A DNA stretch of 64,000 nucleotides from Diploptera punctata (lineage: Eukaryota; Arthropoda; Insecta; Blattodea; Blaberidae), in contig JASPKZ010009859.1 of the NCBI GenBank assembly GCA_030220185.1, positions 1 to 64,000 on the forward strand, read 5' to 3'. A model generated the notes under the pieces. The model saw only the letters and a list, made by a program, of their open reading frames with translations, was not told where the DNA came from and did no database searches. The position numbers were made by a program, and so were the translations under genes. Shown piece by piece: positions 21,035-31,960 of the stretch; within the stretch, counting starts at the first letter, position 1, and each line of letters starts with the position of its first letter.

Positions 21035-21168
21035 CCCACTACATTCCTTAGACGGTAATGTAAACAGTATGTGGTTGGTATGTTGTCAGGATGTCACCTA
21101 ATTCTTAAAATCGTTATTTATTAGGGCTGCCCAAATTCAACGTGATCCTGGTTGGACACAGATCTTCT
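21035..21168 (-). mobile_element. SINE-C remnant, antisense (unit 1)
   Basis: A poorly preserved body fragment with GTGATCCCACTACATTC, TGTGGTTGGTATGTTGTCAG and ACGTGATCCTGGTTGGAC. It is parallel to 49,730-49,865 and to the clearer copies at 28,870, 32,515, 36,405 and 54,815. Confidence 0.5.
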
Positions 21169-21169
21169 T

Positions 21170-21421
21170 ACTAATTCACTCATGGCTCGATCGAACCCGT
21201 AGGTTTATGGTCTCTCCATATATCCCTTACTGAGCTAATATCTTCCATTTATCCACCGTAAATTCGACTTCCATCAAACCAAGGATGTAATTCTCCCACC
21301 TCATTCTTGGTCTACCAACTGGGCGTACCCCAATGGACACCAATCTCCTACTGACCAATATTCCGTGAGAAAATTCCTTCTCCAAAGAGACTTGAAGTTT
21401 TGTGGACCGGTGCCAAGGCAT
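21170..21421 (-). mobile_element. LINE-A 3' end (unit 1)
   Basis: Antisense of the LINE-A end: ATCGAACCCGTAGGTTTATG, CTCCCACCTCATTCTTGG and TGGTCTACCAACTGGGCG. The minus-strand frame reads RPVGRPRMRWENYILGLMEV. A related copy at the same relative place in block 2 (about 49,865-50,240) is broken by ~150 bp of other sequence. Confidence 0.82.
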
Positions 21422-21844
21422 GATACATTAGGTCGTTGGTTTTTTTTATTCCTGTATTAATTATTATATGGAAATCTTCGCATTAATGATATTCTTACGT
21501 CTCTTGCTTGCTTTGTTCATTAACTCCAGGTTATGTACATACTTAGAATATCGTACTTATTGATTTTTCTCCTTTAATTATTTTCTATCTTTTGCAAGTT
21601 AATACATGACACTCATTTGTTCTCAGACTACAATATTATACACTACGTAAGTTAGTTATTTCGGTAGATCAACATAATGTTTTAGGTCAAGTTTAATGTA
21701 AAAGTTAACAAACAAATTTCGTAGAACATCACGAAACCTCTTGAAAGAAGTGAGTATGTGAAGGTATTAACGGGCTTTCTCAAGTTGTCTGGTGAAAGCA
21801 CTCATCACCACAAGTTATATAAGTGTAAAGCTATCACATTACAG

Positions 21845-22115
21845 AGGGCTATTGAAAAAGTGGGACATTATGGCTGACGCCTCTTTAGACAATCGGAGAC
21901 TATTTATCTCCCGAGTTTTCAGTACAGCGTGATGGACTTTTTTAGTCAAGAAAATATATCTGGTACTCATTGATTTTAGAGACTGAGTAGAACCCAGTGA
22001 CATGATCCTGCCACAATGTTTGGCCATACAGTAAAAATCCCGACCTTATCTGGAATCGAACTCGCGACCTCCCAGGTTGTAGTATATTGCCTTATCAAAT
22101 TACGCACAGTGTTTA
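21845..22115 (-). mobile_element. SINE-E copy, antisense (unit 1)
   Basis: On the minus strand the tRNA-like head reads TAAGGCAATATACTACAACC and GGTCGCGAGTTCGATTCCAG (B-box). The body contains TTTTTACTGTATGGCCAAAC, GAGTACCAGATATATTTTC and GGCGTCAGCCATAATG. Homologous copies are at 29,525, 50,640 and 56,060. Confidence 0.75.
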
Positions 22116-22909
22116 TGACTATTTTTTTCCAGAATATATTAATGCATTTTTCCTATTCCAGTTGATTTTGATGGTCTTATTTAAAACATTAATTCGTCCT
22201 CTTTTTTTTTATTTTACCCTAAACGATTTTTTGTGCGCCACAATTTGACCGCATTTTTTATGCTTAGCGGTCCATCATGAAGACAGTAAAAAACAACACA
22301 ATATAACAAACGCATATCATACCCAAAGTTAAGTTAGAAAGAAGAAATATTTAATTAATAACAATCCTAAAAAAAATATATCTACGACCATCAAGGATTT
22401 CATGACCTTGACAATAGTGGAAGTGTTTCGAGCTAAATCAGAAGTATCATGGCAGAGCTACATTTACTGGACAAACTTTGGGCGAGAAATAAAATAATTA
22501 ATTAATCTCGAAGGATGTGTCAAACTGCAGCAAGATCAGAAGAGAAAATTTGACTTACCAACGAAAGATGGCAGAAGAGAGATCAATGGGCAGGAGGAAA
22601 ATGTTAGCCGTAGAGAAGATAATCTTCTAACGGATATAACCTTAAATAAATCCTAGCGTTCAAAGTTGCAGTTTGCATGTTAGAACCCACTCCAAAAAGA
22701 ATCCGACATAAGAAGCTAGACTATGTATAGTCGGGTAAAACTTAGTTTAGAAACCTAACATTCATTCTGTGTTATGATATTATTTCTAATTAAGGACGCT
22801 CTTTAACATCTAAGATCATTAGTGTACATTTCAAATCTGAGTGATAAAGGATAAACATATTTTATTCCAAGTTATGTTTCTTCAAACGTGAAGTTGTTTT
22901 ACGTACCGT

Positions 22910-23284
22910 AAATATATTCCCGGTGTCCCGCGCCGTAGCCGAGCGGTTAAGGTAGGAAGCCGTGGCGCAGAGCTACGGGACTTGCGCTGGTTCGAGTCTC
23001 CATGGGGGAAGACATTTTCTCATGGTATTTCGGCCAGTATGGGACCGGTGCCCACCCAGCATCGTGAGGCAATTGGGTAGCTACAACAAGTAGCGGCTCC
23101 AGGTTGAGGAACCAGCTATAACGGCTGGGGGACTCGACATGCTAACCACATGTCACCCCTACACTGGCTGTTGATCATCTACCTCTGTGATTGACACATG
23201 TGGATGTGAAGGGCCAGCAGCCGGCTGGTAAAAGGGCAACCGCTGAAAAGTGGAAAGACCCTCAATCGGAAATATATTCCCGGT
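22910..23284 (+). mobile_element. SINE-C, full-length, young, with perfect 15-bp TSD
   Basis: The insert spans 22,925-23,269. Its head is tRNA-like: CCGTAGCCGAGCGGTTAAGG (A-box) and CTGGTTCGAGTCTCC (B-box). The body includes TTCGGCCAGTATGGGACCGG and AACCAGCTATAACGGCTGGG. It is flanked by AAATATATTCCCGGT at 22,910-22,924 and 23,270-23,284. The second block at about 53,305-53,325 has the uninterrupted site (GTAAATATATTCACAGTACC). It was therefore inserted after the large duplication, or at least only in this copy. The internal Pol III promoter boxes are intact, so this is the SINE most likely to have been active recently. Confidence 0.93.
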
Positions 23285-23445
23285 ACCGAAGTATTTGGTG
23301 ACTTTCCGACTGGACCGGTACTCGGTATTTTTACGACCTGTAAATCCGCAGACTTCTGAGAGTTTGAACTCATGACCCCGGGAGCCAGATGGACGCATAC
23401 AAACCATTAGTCGACCAAGATTTTCTATGACGTTCAAGAAAAAGA
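23285..23445 (-). mobile_element. SINE-D copy, antisense (unit 2), with (GAA)n edge
   Basis: GTGACTTTCCGACTGGACC, GAGTTTGAACTCATGACC (antisense B-box) and AACCATTAGTCGACCAAG (antisense A-box) identify the tRNA-like head. The homologous copy is at 53,305-53,470. An AAGAAGAAG run closes both. Confidence 0.7.
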
Positions 23446-23524
23446 AGAAGAAGAAGGAAACATAGAACAAAGAGAATATATTTGATATATTTTTCTATTT
23501 GCATGAATATTACATAATTACTAA

Positions 23525-23736
23525 TCAACTCACTAGCATAATCGAACCCGTAGGTTCATGACCGCACGGATATAAGCTCTCTATACATCCCTATCCTGAT
23601 CTAATGGTTTAAAATCATTCACTGTATAATCTACTTCGCTCAAATCATGGTTAATGTTATTCTCCCACCTAATTCTTGGTCAACCAATTGGATGTTTTAT
23701 CTGGTTTTCCTATAAAGAAGCTTCCACGCACATCTT
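23525..23736 (-). mobile_element. LINE-A 3' end (unit 2), first half
   Basis: Antisense LINE-A end from ATCGAACCCGTAGGTTCATG to TTCCACGCACATCTT. It is split by LINE-F and resumes at 26,557. The undivided counterpart in block 2 is 53,555-53,955. Confidence 0.88.
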
Positions 23737-26522
23737 CAAGCCAGTCTAAAAAAATGTCTCTTATGCATTGTATACAAACCTCCAAAAATAAGGCACCTTT
23801 CGGATCTAGAAAACGCTCTGAACGATTCATTACCGCATTATGAACACGTTATTGTCGCAGGCGATTTTAATACAAATCTTCTTCAGACTGACTCACCAGC
23901 CATACAACTTAAAAATATGTTCCAAAGCTTAAATATGACAATTGTTCCTTTCTCTGCCACACATCATACTGCTAATACCGACACTCTACTGGACTTAATA
24001 GTGACTACACATCCACAGAAAGTACTGTCATATGGACAAATTCCTGCTCCCGGCATATCTGCTCATGACATTGTATTCGTAGAATACTCACTCCAATGTC
24101 CTAAAAGACGCTCTAAATTGATTACGTACAGAAATTTACAAAACATAGACGATACTAAACTAAAATCAGACGCTTTAGAACTACCTTGGTACACAATATG
24201 GAATCTGAGATCAGTTGATGAAAAAGTAGACACATTTAATACACTGATATTACAACTATATGATAGACATGCACCAGTAAAAACCCGACGATTTTCCCGC
24301 CCCCCTGCACCCTGGATGAATGACTCAATACGTGAACTTATGTCAAAACGAGACAAAGCATACCGAACATACAGACGACATAAAAATGACGAGAACTGGC
24401 AACTGTACAAACAACTTAGAAACACAACTACACAAACTATACGCAATGCCAAACTACGACACGCCCACAGTATAATCGGACCTGAAATAAGTGCACGGGA
24501 CACTTGGCGAAATCTCCGTGCAATGGGACTTAGACAGTTGAATCCCTCAACTGACTCTATAGACATTTCTGTAGATGACTTAAATGAACATTTTACCTCA
24601 ATACCCATGACACCTCCAGACAACAAGACTAAAACAGACATTCTTAAAGACTTATCCCCATCCCCCCATATAGGAAGAGATAAATTTCACTTTAACGACA
24701 TTTCGCCTATAGACGTTAAAAAAGCACTCAAGCGCATTAAATCCAATGCACAAGGAACAGATAACATCAGCATTTTAATGCTAAATAAAATCATTGACAT
24801 TATACTACCCACAGTGACTCATATTTTTAATGCTTCCCTTATAACTTCTATCTTCCCTACTGTATGGAAACAGTCTAGAGTTCGGCCTATACCAAAAATA
24901 AGTACACCTGCTAACTGTAATGACTACCGACCGATTAGCATCCTTCCGACATTATCTAAAGCCCTGGAACATATTGTACATAAGCAAATGACTGAATATC
25001 TCCAAGAAAATCACCTCCTTGATCCTTATCAATCCGGCTTTAGATATGGTCATAGCACAACCACAGCTTTGCTAAAAATTACTGAAGATATTCGTGAAGC
25101 CGTGGACAGACGTCAATTGACTCTTTTAACCTTACTTGACTTCAGCAAAGCTTTTGACACAGTAGACCACGACTTACTTATGATAAAGCTCAAGCACCTA
25201 CACTTGTCTGACAGCGCTGTATCTGGTTCGACTCATACCTGCACGGTCGTCAACAATACGTTTCATTAAACTCTAGATCTTCGTCTTGGCGCAACGTGCC
25301 GGCTGGAGTCCCCCAGGGCGGTGTTCTCGGACCTCTTCTTTTCTCAATCTACATAAATGACTTGCCAACTGTACTAAAGCACTGCCGTTATCACCTCTAC
25401 GCTGATGATCTCCAAATTTACCTACATTCACCTCCTCATTCTCTCTATAACAGCTTGACAAAAATGAATGACGATCTCATATCCATCTTTAACTGGTCTT
25501 CAAGTATCGGTCTAAATCTAAATCCTAACAAGTCACAAGTAATTCTAATGGGACAACAAAGACTGCTTACAACCTTTGACATATCTACACTACCAAACAT
25601 TACTATAAATAATATAATCATCCCTTATTCTTCTTCAGTAATAGATCTTGGACTACATCTAGACGCAAATTTAACCTGGCAAACACAAGTGAAACACATA
25701 TGTAAAAAGACTTTCTCCATCTTACATTATCTTAGACGTTTAAAGAATTTTCTCCCAGTTTCGTTAAAACAAATCCTTGTGCAGAATCTTGTGTTACCAC
25801 ACTTCGATTATTGTGACATTATATATAATGATCTAAACTATGACTTGTCGCAGAGACTGCAGCGTGTTCATAATGCTTGCGTTCGATTCATTTTCAATAT
25901 CCGCCGTTATGACCATATTCCGAACACTTTAATAACCTCTCTTGGCTCCGTCTTACTGACAGACGTAAATTGCACTCTCTTTCACTACTTTTCAAGCTTC
26001 TGAATTCCTACATCCCTACTTACCTGGCGTCTAGATTTGAGAAGTTATCCTCTTACCACAATATTGACACTAGATCACAAGATAGCAGTCTGCTAACAAT
26101 TCCTCTTCATAGCACTTCCTCCTATTCTACTTCCTTCACAGTAGCCTCTGCCCGCTCCTGGAATCTCCTTCCTCAAGATATCAGGGGTTGCCGCACACTT
26201 GGTACCTTTAAGTCACGCTTATACAGTTACCTGTTGTCTAATAATTAATTTTTCTCTATTTATTTAATTTTATACTATGTCATTAATCTTTTCCTGTTTT
26301 TTTATATATATTGTACATATTATATATTTAATTCGTTAAATTTAGAGTAAATCAAAATACATTATAAATATTAATTGTATTGTATTCATAACTTGTAATC
26401 GTTTATATATATATATATATTGTAATTTAGATTTAAGACTATTTTTTGTTTGTATTTTTTTTAAACCTGGTTGAGTGGTAGACAAGGCCTTAAGGCCTTA
26501 ACTCTGCCAGGTAAAATAAAGC

Positions 26523-26558
<36 letters not shown>

Positions 26559-26561
26559 CTT
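23732..26561 (+). mobile_element. LINE-F (CR1/Jockey-group non-LTR retrotransposon), 5'-truncated
   Basis: Insert 23,737-26,556. It begins inside the endonuclease, ends with a 3' UTR (GGTTGAGTGGTAGACAAGGC, then CTCTGCCAGG) and an (ATT)n tail, and is flanked by ATCTT at 23,732-23,736 and 26,557-26,561. The interrupted sequence is LINE-A, which is continuous elsewhere. A second, shorter antisense copy (51,311-52,247) shares the 3' end. The frame is almost intact, so insertion was fairly recent. Confidence 0.93.
23752..26251 (+). pseudogene. LINE-F ORF2: endonuclease-reverse transcriptase with two single-base deletions
   Basis: The open frame starts at the truncated edge (KCLLCIVYKPPKIRHLSDLE). 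Its endonuclease part has VIVAGDFNTNLLQ and ends with SAHDIVFVEYSL. The reverse transcriptase follows: DYRPISILPTLSKALEHI, FRYGHSTTTALLK, LLDFSKAFDTVDHDLL, AGVPQGGVLGPLLFS and the catalytic HLYADDLQIY near 25,395-25,424, then NGLNLNP-like IGLNLNPNKSQ. A single lost T near 25,226 shifts the frame (WFDSYLHGRQQ is readable in the next frame). A lost base near 25,922 shifts it again into the C-terminal frame that ends LYSYLLSNN and TAA at about 26,248. Otherwise about 830 codons are open. The protein nicks target DNA and copies the element RNA in place. Confidence 0.92.
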
Positions 26562-26740
26562 TCATTCCACATTCTTCACACGTGTCCTACCCATTGCAAT
26601 CTACTAGACTTAACTATTCTGGCTTCCTATAAAAACCATGTAGTTCAATGTTAAGTAGTCTTGTCCACTCACCTTCTGATCAACTCTCTTTAGTCCAAAC
26701 GTTTTCCTAACGACTTCCACACAATGTCAAATTAACAAAA
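26557..26740 (-). mobile_element. LINE-A 3' end (unit 2), second half
   Basis: Continues the antisense LINE-A interrupted at 23,736: TTCATTCCACATTCTTCAC, CCATTGCAATCTACTAGAC, CTCTCTTTAGTCCAAACG. It aligns with 53,775-53,955 and stops where unit sequence resumes. Confidence 0.85.
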
Positions 26741-26883
26741 TTTTAACTTAGTGTCATATTTTTATGAAGATAAAGCTGTGATTTGAGAATTTTTAAACAA
26801 GGGATTCCACGAGAAAATTAAATGCAATTTGTTGTTTTATTCGATATTGGGCTTTTCCGCCACGTATAGTTAATTCATCCGTA

Positions 26884-27059
26884 GAAATTCTGCCCGAGGG
26901 CAGGTCTTTCACTGCAATCATAGCATTTTCATGCTTCGCTTTGCAGCTTTACTAGGGAATTATAGGTGTGGTAGCTACCAATTGTTTTCCACACCGGTGT
27001 AGGATGATAATGATTAGTATGATGTTCATGGCCGGGTGATTTACGTGGACCGTTGGGCC
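26884..27059 (-). mobile_element. SINE-B 3' half, antisense
   Basis: Matches 15,115-15,290: ATTCTGCCCGAGGGCAGG, TCACTGCAATCATAGCAT, CTTTACTAGGGAATTATAGG and CACACCGGTGTAGGATGAT, up to GGACCGTTGGGCCCTAAG. The tRNA-like head is absent. Repeat M starts exactly where it ends. This copy has no counterpart at 54,090. Confidence 0.8.
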
Positions 27060-28440
27060 CTAAGTCCATTCCATTAGCGTAGTTTAACGTCACACTTTGT
27101 ACGTTCACGTACCACACGTCACCCGGGCCTTTCAGACGCACCACTCGTCCGGAGACACGTCACCCGCGCCTTTCAGACGCACCACTTGTCCGGAGACACG
27201 TCACCCGGGCCTTTCAGTCGCACCACTTGTCCGGAGACACGTCACCCGGGCCTTTCAGACGCACCACTTGTCCGGAGACACGTAAACCCGTGCCTTTCAG
27301 ACGCACCACTTGTCCGGAGACACGTCATCCGTTTATTTCAGACGCACCACTTGTCCGGAGACACGTCACCCGTGCCTTTCAGACGCACCACTTGTCCGGA
27401 GACACGTCACCCGGCCTTTTCAGACGCACCACTTGTCCGGAGACATGTCACCCGGGCCTTTCAGACGCACCACTTGTCCGGAGACACGTCACCCGTGCCT
27501 TTCAGACGCACCACTTGTCCGGAGACACGTCATCCGGGCCTTTCATACGCACCACTTGTCCGGAGACACGTCACCCGGGCCTTTCAGACGCACCACTTGT
27601 CCGGAGACACGTCACCCGGCCTTTTCAGACACACCACTTGTCCGGAGACACGTCACCCGGGCCTTTCAGACGCACCACTTGTCCGGAGACACGTCACCCG
27701 TGCCTTTCAGACGCACCACTTGTCCGGAGACACGTCACCCGGGCCTTTCAGACGCACCACTTGCCCGGAGACACGTCACCCGTGCCTTTCAGACGCACCA
27801 TTTGTCCGGAGACATGTCACCCGGGCCTTTCAGACGCACCACTTGTCCGGAGACACGTCACCCGGGCCTTTCGGACGCACCACTTGTCCGGAGACACGTC
27901 ACCCGGGACTTTCAGACGCACCACTTGTCCGGAGACACGTCACCCGGGCCTTTCAGACGCACCACTTGTCCGGAGACACGTCACCCGGGCCTTTTAGACG
28001 CACCACTTGTCCGGAGACACGTCACCCGGACCTTTCAGACGCACCACTTTTCCGGAGACACGTCACCCGGGCCTTTCGGACGCACCACTTGTCCGGAGAC
28101 ACGTCACCCGTGCCTTTCAGACGCACCACTTGTCCGGAGACACGTCACCCGGGCCTTTCATACGCACCACTTGTCCGGAGACACGTCACCCGGGCCTTTC
28201 AGACGCACCACTTGTCCGGAGAAGGATTTTAACAATGGATCACACACATACTTTTCTAAGCACACAAGTGCAAGGTGGGTCTCCTTGAATGAGCGATCAG
28301 CTCAATACCAGGGCCTCCTCCAAGACAACACAACATTAAGACGAAACACACCAATTACACACACATTCATACCAAACATGGCGAATATGATAATGATGGC
28401 CAGATGAAATTCGGGGAGCATTTTGGTCTTAATAATTTAC
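27060..28440 (+). repeat. Dispersed repeat M, expanded copy (unit 2)
   Basis: Left shoulder CCATTCCATTAGCGTAGTTTAACG, then the 41-bp array, then the right shoulder AGGATTTTAACAATGGATCA, GACAACACAACATTAAGACG and GATAATGATGGCCAGATG. The shoulders match 54,095-54,370 and 4,681-5,000, where the central segment is present once. Confidence 0.85.
27115..28222 (+). repeat. 41-bp minisatellite, ~27 copies
   Basis: The consensus unit reads CACGTCACCCGGGCCTTTCA then GACGCACCACTTGTCCGGAGA (41 bp). 1,108 bp give about 27 units. Most differ at a few recurrent sites: CCGGGCC against CCGTGCC, CAGACG against CATACG, ACACG against ACATG, and a CCGGCCTTTTC variant that occurs twice. Because 41 is not a multiple of 3 and the unit lacks stops, all three plus-strand frames stay open for 250-365 codons; these frames are not genes. 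Confidence 0.97.
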
Positions 28441-28869
28441 AAAGAAGATAACTTTCATAAAACATTTGTATAAAATGCACCTTGTTGAATAACAAAAATT
28501 GCGCAATAACTTACGAGTACGTTACGAAGCAACGTCAGTAAACGTGAAAAATATTTTAAATTAATATAATATTAATATTACACAAAATGAATTCAAAACT
28601 GTTTGTCTATAAGTTTACACTGCTACGAGTTTTAGAGAGATCAATGACAAACGCTTTTTTCCATCAGGTAAATATAAATACATTTTCAGATACCATATTT
28701 ATCACCCTTTAAATGGCTGACATAACTAGCTCATTTAATAACTTAACAAATTTAACTCTAAACTTACAAATATTCTATTTTACTTTATTTTAGATAACAT
28801 TTTGTTGTTATGCTTTAAAAATTAAGCCATTCCGATCTTTAAAGAAAAGTAAACTCATGGAGCGATAAG

Positions 28870-29105
28870 TGTGCAAGGCTCTTGGTATAACAGTCTTTAT
28901 AGAGAGGTAGACGTTATAGCTATGTGTGGTAAGTGGTCAACCGTCGGATTCCCAAAGTGTTATATACAGTATATTCCTAACAATTCTAGATGGACACCGT
29001 TCCACACTAGCCGACATTCAGTCAATAAATTTCTTCCGAATACGGACTCGAACCAGGGCATGTTCGGTAGCTCTGCGACAAGGTGTAATGTCTTAGACGC
29101 TGTAT
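28870..29105 (-). mobile_element. SINE-C copy, antisense (unit 2)
   Basis: Minus-strand head: GCGTCTAAGACATTACACC, CAGAGCTACCGAACATGCCC and CTGGTTCGAGTCCG (B-box). The body continues to GTTGACCACTTACC. Copies at the homologous point of other units are at 32,515, 36,405 and 54,815. A 69-codon minus-strand frame here is non-genic. Confidence 0.75.
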
Positions 29106-29524
29106 TTTTTTCATTTTCAACATTATCATTATATGAACATATCCGCACCAACAACTCTCTTCCATCCATTGCTTATTTCTTTTATAAACTCTAGGTTATA
29201 TATTGTTTGAAATATACATTTTATCAATTTTTTCACAATTCTATACTTTTTTAATTTATTGCAGAGCGTTTATTTGTTCTCAGACTTCAAAATTATACAC
29301 TTTTAAGTTGTTTTGTTTCCTTGGATCAATATCATCGATTAGGTTAATTTAATGTAAAAGTTAAGAAAACAATGAAGTTTATAAAAAACACAATGAAATC
29401 TCATGAAAAAAAGTATGTAACGGCATACACGTCATTCTCGAGGTATATTAGGTAAAATACACATAATCCCAATTTATATCACGGCAAGCTGATGCAAATG
29501 GTGTAATTTATCCCATTGCAGGCC

Positions 29525-29708
29525 TTAGGAAGCCCTTCGAATATTGAGTAATTAAGACTCACACCTTTCTAGACATTTGGTGCGAGATATCAGCCGGATT
29601 GTCAGCCCTTCCCAATGGCTTTACACTTAGATCATATGTATGGTACTCAATTGGTTGAGACACATATTCAAACTTAGAACAATGGGCCGTGAGATTGTCC
29701 AGGCTAGT

Positions 29709-29749
<41 letters not shown>

Positions 29750-29938
29750 TGAATACGACTTTTAAATTTTTTATCCAACAATTTTTATAACGTTAGGATT
29801 TGTGATTCCTTGAAATGATTATGTAACTTCTTCAGGAGAAGAAGAACCTGCGTGAATAACAATACCTCTTAGAATGGAATCCGCAATCTTCCGGCTTGTA
29901 GCATATTGCCTTACCAATTACGTAACGTCCCCGGGCTA
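29525..29938 (-). mobile_element. SINE-E copy, antisense (unit 2), split by a (TA)n-containing stretch
   Basis: Head near 29,880-29,935 (AATCCGCAATCTTCCGGC, TAGCATATTGCCTTACC). The body resumes at 29,525-29,700 (GATATCAGCCGGATTGTCAG, TGGTACTCAATTGGTTGAG). The intervening 29,700-29,870 contains (TA)n at 29,712-29,746 and is absent from the 56,060 counterpart. Confidence 0.65.
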
Positions 29939-29989
29939 ATTGTTTCAGAATATTTCAATACATTTTCACATTGTGGTCGATGATGGTAC

Positions 29990-30426
29990 TTTTATTTCTT
30001 CTTCTTCTTCCTTTCATGTGATAGACCTAGTGGTCTCAATCCAACGTTTGAAGGGTCTGCCCAAAGATCTCTTGCCTGGTGGCTGGCAATTTAAGATTTG
30101 ATGTGGTATTCTTGTTCTGCTCATTCTTCTTACGCGAGATTTCCAGTTGTTTCTGTATTTTTGCACATATTCCATGACTGATTCTGTTTGTAATTCTTTG
30201 AGAATCTCAGAATTCCTTTTATGGTCTGTTCTTGAGTAACCTGCAGTACGTCTAATAAATTTCATTTCTGCAGCAATTAGTCTTTGTTTATATACAGCGC
30301 GAATTGTCCAGGCCTCACTGCCGTAACATAATATGGGTCTGGCCAGTGTTTTATAAATTCTAGTTCGTGTGTGTTGCTGTACTGTGTTTGGCTTGAAAAT
30401 ATTTATAATTCCAGTTAGTTTTATTT
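29990..30426 (-). mobile_element. LINE-B 3' fragment with 8-bp TSD
   Basis: Insert 29,998-30,418, flanked by TTTTATTT at 29,990-29,997 and 30,419-30,426. On the minus strand an uninterrupted frame reads TGIINIFKPNTVQQHTRTR, LARPILCYGSEAWTIR, MKFIRRTAGYSRTDHKRN and GKRSLGRPFKRWIETTRS. This is the post-RT part of ORF2. The homologous site in block 2 (about 56,300) is empty: ACTTTTATTTAAATC. The frame has no stop, so the insertion is young. Confidence 0.93.
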
Positions 30427-30949
30427 AAATCACATTTATCCTATTCCTTTCAGGCTCTTGCTCTAACCTACTTTTTTATATGAACCCCACAAAACTTCGA
30501 AATTAATGTCTTGGCGGAGGACAAGAACTGTTAAAAACATTAAATTGGTATTACAGTGACCGGCCTCGCTGGTTCCTAGTTGTCAAGATTCCAGTTCCAT
30601 CAGCACAGGACAATACAAGATAAACACATAGGCCTATCTAGATGTAAGTTAGAGAGAGGACATTATCTATTAATAACAAGCCATATAGATATAATGAGAA
30701 GATATGAAGAAACTTTATATGAACAATGAAATACGAGTAAAGGAACGATAAATGAACTACTACATATGTTTCGTTCATTTGAACTTAAGCTAATTTAGAA
30801 TAAAAATCCACTCTCGGCAACTAGCTGTCTCTCTATTTATCGTACTATTCTCTTCTTCCATCAGGTATTTGTATTTCACTTCTATCTCAATTCAACTTTT
30901 CCATAAAATTCTATACAATTCACACTCTATTCTACAGAACAAAATATTA

Positions 30950-31020
30950 AACAAGTACTTACTGATCCTCCAAGTTGGGGGTTGGTTGTTAGGCCAGTCT
31001 CCGTAAACATTTCCTACAAA
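30950..31020 (-). other. Conserved exon-like block c (unit 3)
   Basis: On the minus strand TCTTTCTTTTGTAG (good 3' splice-site shape) is followed by 51 bp starting GAAATGTTTACGGAG and by GTAAGTAC (5' splice-site shape). One frame reads NVYGDWPNNQPPTWRI. The same block at 59,083-59,150 differs at very few bases. Decayed versions are at about 22,660-22,720 and 37,525-37,580. The protein is not recognised. Confidence 0.35.
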
Positions 31021-31194
31021 AGAAAGACAAATATTACGTATAGTCGAGAAAAACATAGTTGAGAAGGCCAAATCATTAAATCAGTGTTAAGATATTATTT
31101 CTAGTTTACGATAAACTTGATTCTTAAAAGCAAAGATCATTAGCATCTCAATACAAATCCGAGGGATAAAGGGCCAAAAATTCTCAAAAGTCTC

Positions 31195-31392
31195 GTTTTC
31201 AAGCTTGAGGTTTTTTTACGTGTCATAAATCTAAACAGGGAACCAAACTATTCAGTTCGCTTCCGATGGAACATAGTCTAAGGATGTTTATGCTCTGAAA
31301 ATTCACAATAGCTGGCCGTGTTTGAACCCCTGCATTTTTAAATCCAGGAGCAAGTATGCTAACCACTATTCCACCAGTATCGATTACAGCAC
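31195..31392 (-). mobile_element. SINE-D copy, antisense (unit 3)
   Basis: Minus-strand head: GGTGGAATAGTGGTTAGCAT (A-box) and GCAGGGGTTCAAACACGGC (B-box). The body contains TTTCAGAGCATAAACATCC. This is the clearest tRNA-like head of the family. Homolog at 59,320-59,478. Confidence 0.78.
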
Positions 31393-31559
31393 CTATGATG
31401 GGGGGAAAGAGAAGCAGAAATTGTGCTCTAATTGTACGCGTATTACATGTCTTTTGTCAAATTATTTTCAAATATTACACAATGCCACTTTTTTAAAGTT
31501 AAATTTGCTACTATGAATATTTAAACGGAGAAAATTATGTATAATATATCTATAATGGT

Positions 31560-31960
31560 GTAGCCCATTGTTGAGCCATAGCCTCTGCTTTGTAAGGAGT
31601 TACTGGTCAAAGTTAATTTTTAGTTATCTTATTTATTCATAGGTGTCATGGACGGCATGCAGACAACACACGGATCCAATGAGACATCTAACGGGCAACT
31701 AAAGTGTTACTAGGATGTTGAGGTCGGTAAATTTTGATTAGAGGCCTCTTTATTCAGGCTTAAGGATCTTTTACGAGCCTGAAAAATCTTCAGACTTGGG
31801 ACCCATAGCTTAAAGTCCTTCCCGGAGGATTTGCTCCTTGGATTTTTCCGTTCTAAAAAAATCCATCGACCCCGGCCGGATATGAACACGCGACCCTCGG
31901 AACCAGAGGCAAGGAGCATAACCACTAGTCCACCGCATCAAAACTACAAACAGCCTAATA
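31560..31960 (-). mobile_element. Second SINE-D copy with flanking DNA, unit-3-specific insertion
   Basis: Positions 31,715-31,940 in antisense carry the GCGGTGGACTAGTGGTTATG head, the GGGTCGCGTGTTCATATCC B-box region and the body AGGATCTTTTACGAGCCTG. Other units have no SINE here. A 71-codon minus-strand frame in it is not a gene. Confidence 0.72.

Noticed and set aside
22925..23010. A functional tRNA gene (CCGTAGCCGAGCGGTTAAGG ... GGTTCGAGTCTCC).
   Set aside because: The boxes are intact, but the spacing and stem pairing do not make a tRNA, and the sequence continues into a SINE body with a 15-bp target duplication.
24063..24641. 192-codon minus-strand frame.
   Set aside because: It is the antisense of the LINE-F coding region, whose plus strand has clear endonuclease and RT motifs.
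27115..28222. Could the regular array be CRISPR?
   Set aside because: Adjacent 41-bp units have no unique spacers, the setting is a eukaryotic repeat, and no cas-like genes are present.
27186..28407. Overlapping open frames of 256-365 codons with repeated RRHVTRAFQTHHLSGDTSP-type text.
   Set aside because: They are the three plus-strand frames of a 41-bp stop-free minisatellite. Length is a consequence of tandem repetition; there is no start context, domain or codon signal.
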